A stretch of 64,000 bases of DNA from Desulfuromonas versatilis (GTDB lineage: Bacteria; Desulfobacterota; Desulfuromonadia; Desulfuromonadales; NIT-T3). A program made the position numbers and the translations under genes. Position 1 is the stretch's first letter. Each line of letters opens with the position of its first letter. Shown here piece by piece: positions 62,375-64,000 of the stretch. Where the stretch lies: the NCBI RefSeq assembly GCF_019704135.1, contig NZ_AP024355.1, positions 248,001 to 312,000 of the forward strand, read 5' to 3'. A model generated the notes under the pieces. That model was not told where the DNA came from. It did not search any database and saw only the letters and a program-made list of their open reading frames with translations.

Positions 62375-62744
62375 AGAAATTGAGTTGGCGGCCCTGGGCG
62401 AGGTCGAACTCGACGAGCAGGGGGCGCTGGTCGGCAGCTACTGTTTTCCCGAGGGGTTTCTGGGGTTTTCCGGGCACTTTCCCGGCTACCCCATCGTCCC
62501 CGCCATCGTCCAGGTGCTGGTGGCCCAGCGGCTGGCCCAGACCCGGCTCGGCGAGGGGCTGCGCCTGCAGGGGGTGGAAAATGCCAAGTTCCTCCTGCAG
62601 ATCCGTCCCGGGCAGCAGATCCGGGTGCGCTGCCTGCTGAAACCGCGCGAGGAGGCGACCCTGGTGGAGGCCCGGCTGAGCTGCGGCGAGACCCTGGCGG
62701 CCTCCTTCAACCTGAAATTCGCTCCGGAAAGGCCGGAATCATGA
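62358..62744 (+). CDS. Hot-dog dehydratase, FabA/FabZ-like (ApeI-like)
   Basis: A 128-residue hot-dog enzyme with FLGFSGHFPGYPIVPAIVQ, the FabZ-type catalytic His motif. The second dehydratase of the cluster; two different dehydratases are normal for these pathways and act together. Confidence 0.85.
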   Translation: MSRLIEEIELAALGEVELDEQGALVGSYCFPEGFLGFSGHFPGYPIVPAIVQVLVAQRLAQTRLGEGLRLQGVENAKFLLQIRPGQQIRVRCLLKPREEATLVEARLSCGETLAASFNLKFAPERPES

Positions 62745-63202
62745 ACAAACCCTATTTCCCGCAGCGCCCCGGCCAGCCGGCGCCCCTGCGCGCCGAAGTC
62801 GAGCGGGTGGTGCGCTTCGAGGAGGTCGATCCCCTCGGCATCGTCTGGCACGGGCGCTACCCGGGCTATTTCGAAGACGCCCGGGTGGCGCTGGGGGAAA
62901 AGTACGGCATCGGTTATCTCGATTTCTACGAGCGCAAGGTGCTGGCGCCGATCCGCAAAATGCACGTGGACTATCACCGTCCCCTGCGTTTCGGCCAGCC
63001 CTTCACCATCGAGGGGCTGCTGCACTGGTCGGAGGCGGCGCGCCTGAACTACGAGTTCGTGCTGCGCAACCAGGCCGGCGAGGTCACCACCACCGGCTAC
63101 ACGGTGCAGATGCTGATGGATGAGAAACACAACGTGCTGCTCGCGCCGCCCGATTTCTATCTCGAATTTCTCGAGCGCTGGCGCGACGGGAGGCTGCGGT
63201 GA
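62741..63202 (+). CDS. 4HBT-type acyl thioesterase (ApeK-like)
   Basis: A 153-residue hot-dog thioesterase: RFEEVDPLGIVWHGRYPGYFEDARVALGEK (in part) holds the catalytic Asp of the 4-hydroxybenzoyl-CoA thioesterase type, followed by the strand VDYHRPLRFGQPF. It may release or edit the chain. Both ends overlap neighbours. Confidence 0.88.
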   Translation: MNKPYFPQRPGQPAPLRAEVERVVRFEEVDPLGIVWHGRYPGYFEDARVALGEKYGIGYLDFYERKVLAPIRKMHVDYHRPLRFGQPFTIEGLLHWSEAARLNYEFVLRNQAGEVTTTGYTVQMLMDEKHNVLLAPPDFYLEFLERWRDGRLR

Positions 63203-64000
63203 GCGAGGTCGTCATCAGCGCCGCGGCCGCCGTCACCGGCCTCGGCGACACCCTGGAGCGGACCTGGCAGCGGCTGCTCGCCGGGCAGAGCGCCATCGCC
63301 CCGGTGGAGCGCTTTGCCGCCGGCGCCTTCACCAGCTCCATCGCCGCCTGCGTTGCGCAGCTGGAGCCGGCCGCCAACGGCTCGCGCCTGCCGAGCCTGC
63401 TCGAGCGGCTGCTCGACGGCTTCGCCCCGGTCCCCGCCGACAGCCGCCTGCTGCTGGCGACCACCAAGGGGGCCATCGACCTGCTCGAGGCCCAGCGGCG
63501 CGGAGCGGCGGTGGCTGAGGGGGCGCTGCTCCCCGCGGCCCTGCTCGCCGATCTCGAGGGGCGCCTCGGCCTCTCCGGCCCCTCCTGCAACATCAACGCC
63601 GCCTGCGCATCCTCCACCATCGCGGTGGCGCGGGGCGCAGCGGCCATCGCCCGCGGCAGCGCCGAGGCGGCGGTGGTGCTCTGCTGCGACCTGCTGAGCG
63701 AATTCGTCTTCTCCGGCTTCTCCGCCCTGCGCGCCCTCGATCCCCGCCCCAGCCGCCCCTTCGACCGGCAGCGGGCCGGGCTCACCCTGGGCGAGGGGGC
63801 CGCGGCCCTGCTGCTGATGAGCCGCGAGCGGGCGCTGCGGGAGCAGCGCCCGGTGCTGGCCCGGGTGCTCGGCTGGGGCAGCGCCAACGACGCCCACCAC
63901 ATCACCGCGCCGGCCCGCGACGGCAGCGGCCTGATCCGCGCCGTGCGCCAGGCGCTGGCAACCGCAGGGGTTTCCGCCGCGGCGGTGGACGGCATCAGCG
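63199..64000 (+). CDS. Beta-ketoacyl-ACP synthase 3 of the cluster (3' truncated by window)
   Basis: The first 267 residues of a condensing enzyme starting at GTG 63199, overlapping the thioesterase stop. C136 lies in NAACASSTIAVARG, so the nucleophile is kept; the two His motifs lie beyond or at the window edge. It resembles the smaller ketosynthases (ApeC-like) that work as partners in aryl-polyene synthesis. The operon continues out of the window. Confidence 0.88.
   Translation, partial: MSEVVISAAAAVTGLGDTLERTWQRLLAGQSAIAPVERFAAGAFTSSIAACVAQLEPAANGSRLPSLLERLLDGFAPVPADSRLLLATTKGAIDLLEAQRRGAAVAEGALLPAALLADLEGRLGLSGPSCNINAACASSTIAVARGAAAIARGSAEAAVVLCCDLLSEFVFSGFSALRALDPRPSRPFDRQRAGLTLGEGAAALLLMSRERALREQRPVLARVLGWGSANDAHHITAPARDGSGLIRAVRQALATAGVSAAAVDGIS

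Overview
The window looks like a chromosomal segment of a GC-rich, anaerobic Desulfuromonadales-type bacterium (Desulfuromonas/Geobacter/Pelobacter relatives). This is inferred from gene content and has not been placed by comparison. The pointers are a dnaX-ybaB-recR block, a single-chain pyruvate:ferredoxin oxidoreductase, an MglB/MglA polarity pair, CO dehydrogenase with a CO-linked hydrogenase, a DmsABC-like molybdoenzyme, a hopanoid-methylase-like radical SAM protein, and small proteins of a kind familiar from Geobacter genomes.

Layout. 1-7.5 kb is core: dnaX (5' truncated), ybaB, recR, PFOR, mglB, mglA, then tRNA-Asn with a strong promoter. 7.6-12.85 kb is a roughly 5.2 kb integrated element in the 3' end of tRNA-Asn. 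It has a large serine recombinase, two small genes, a rolling-circle-type Rep protein and a RHH-like protein in one leftward operon, plus an AT-rich rightward cargo gene for a P-loop ATPase. A 10-bp direct repeat of the tRNA end marks both borders. 12.9-24.3 kb is accessory: zinc-ribbon proteins, a RelA/SpoT-domain protein, a cold-shock protein, an SLC13-type transporter, a NemR-like TetR repressor with its operator, a B12/radical SAM enzyme, a PAS histidine kinase and a hemolysin III protein.

24.4-33.1 kb is a compact CO-metabolism island: cooA, cooK-L-X-U-H, hypA, cooF-S-C. Two perfect CooA-type palindromes (TGTCG-N6-CGACA) precede its two operons. The island lies between what appear to be the two halves of one broken metallo-beta-lactamase-fold gene. 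A 92-bp structured repeat, about 91% identical between copies, occurs at 24.4 and 33.4 kb. No CooM-like antiporter subunit is present, and CooA has Ser in place of the usual heme-ligand Cys.

33.5-49.4 kb holds a yybP-ykoY-type manganese riboswitch upstream of terC, a CNNM-type protein, a sensor/LuxR regulator followed by a TorD-DmsABC-like operon with a palindromic operator between them, a nicotinamidase-like gene, several hydrolases, and two decayed gene remnants.

49.5-64 kb (running off the end) is an aryl-polyene-type biosynthetic operon: ketoreductase, three ketosynthases, ACP, acyltransferase, AMP-ligase, aromatic amino acid/histidine ammonia-lyase family enzyme, two hot-dog dehydratases, thioesterase, LolA-like carrier, MMPL exporter, DUF3261 lipoprotein and a CrtI-like FAD oxidoreductase. 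The likely logic is deamination of an aromatic amino acid to an aryl-acrylic starter, activation, iterative elongation on the ACP, and transfer to a lipid exported to the outer membrane.
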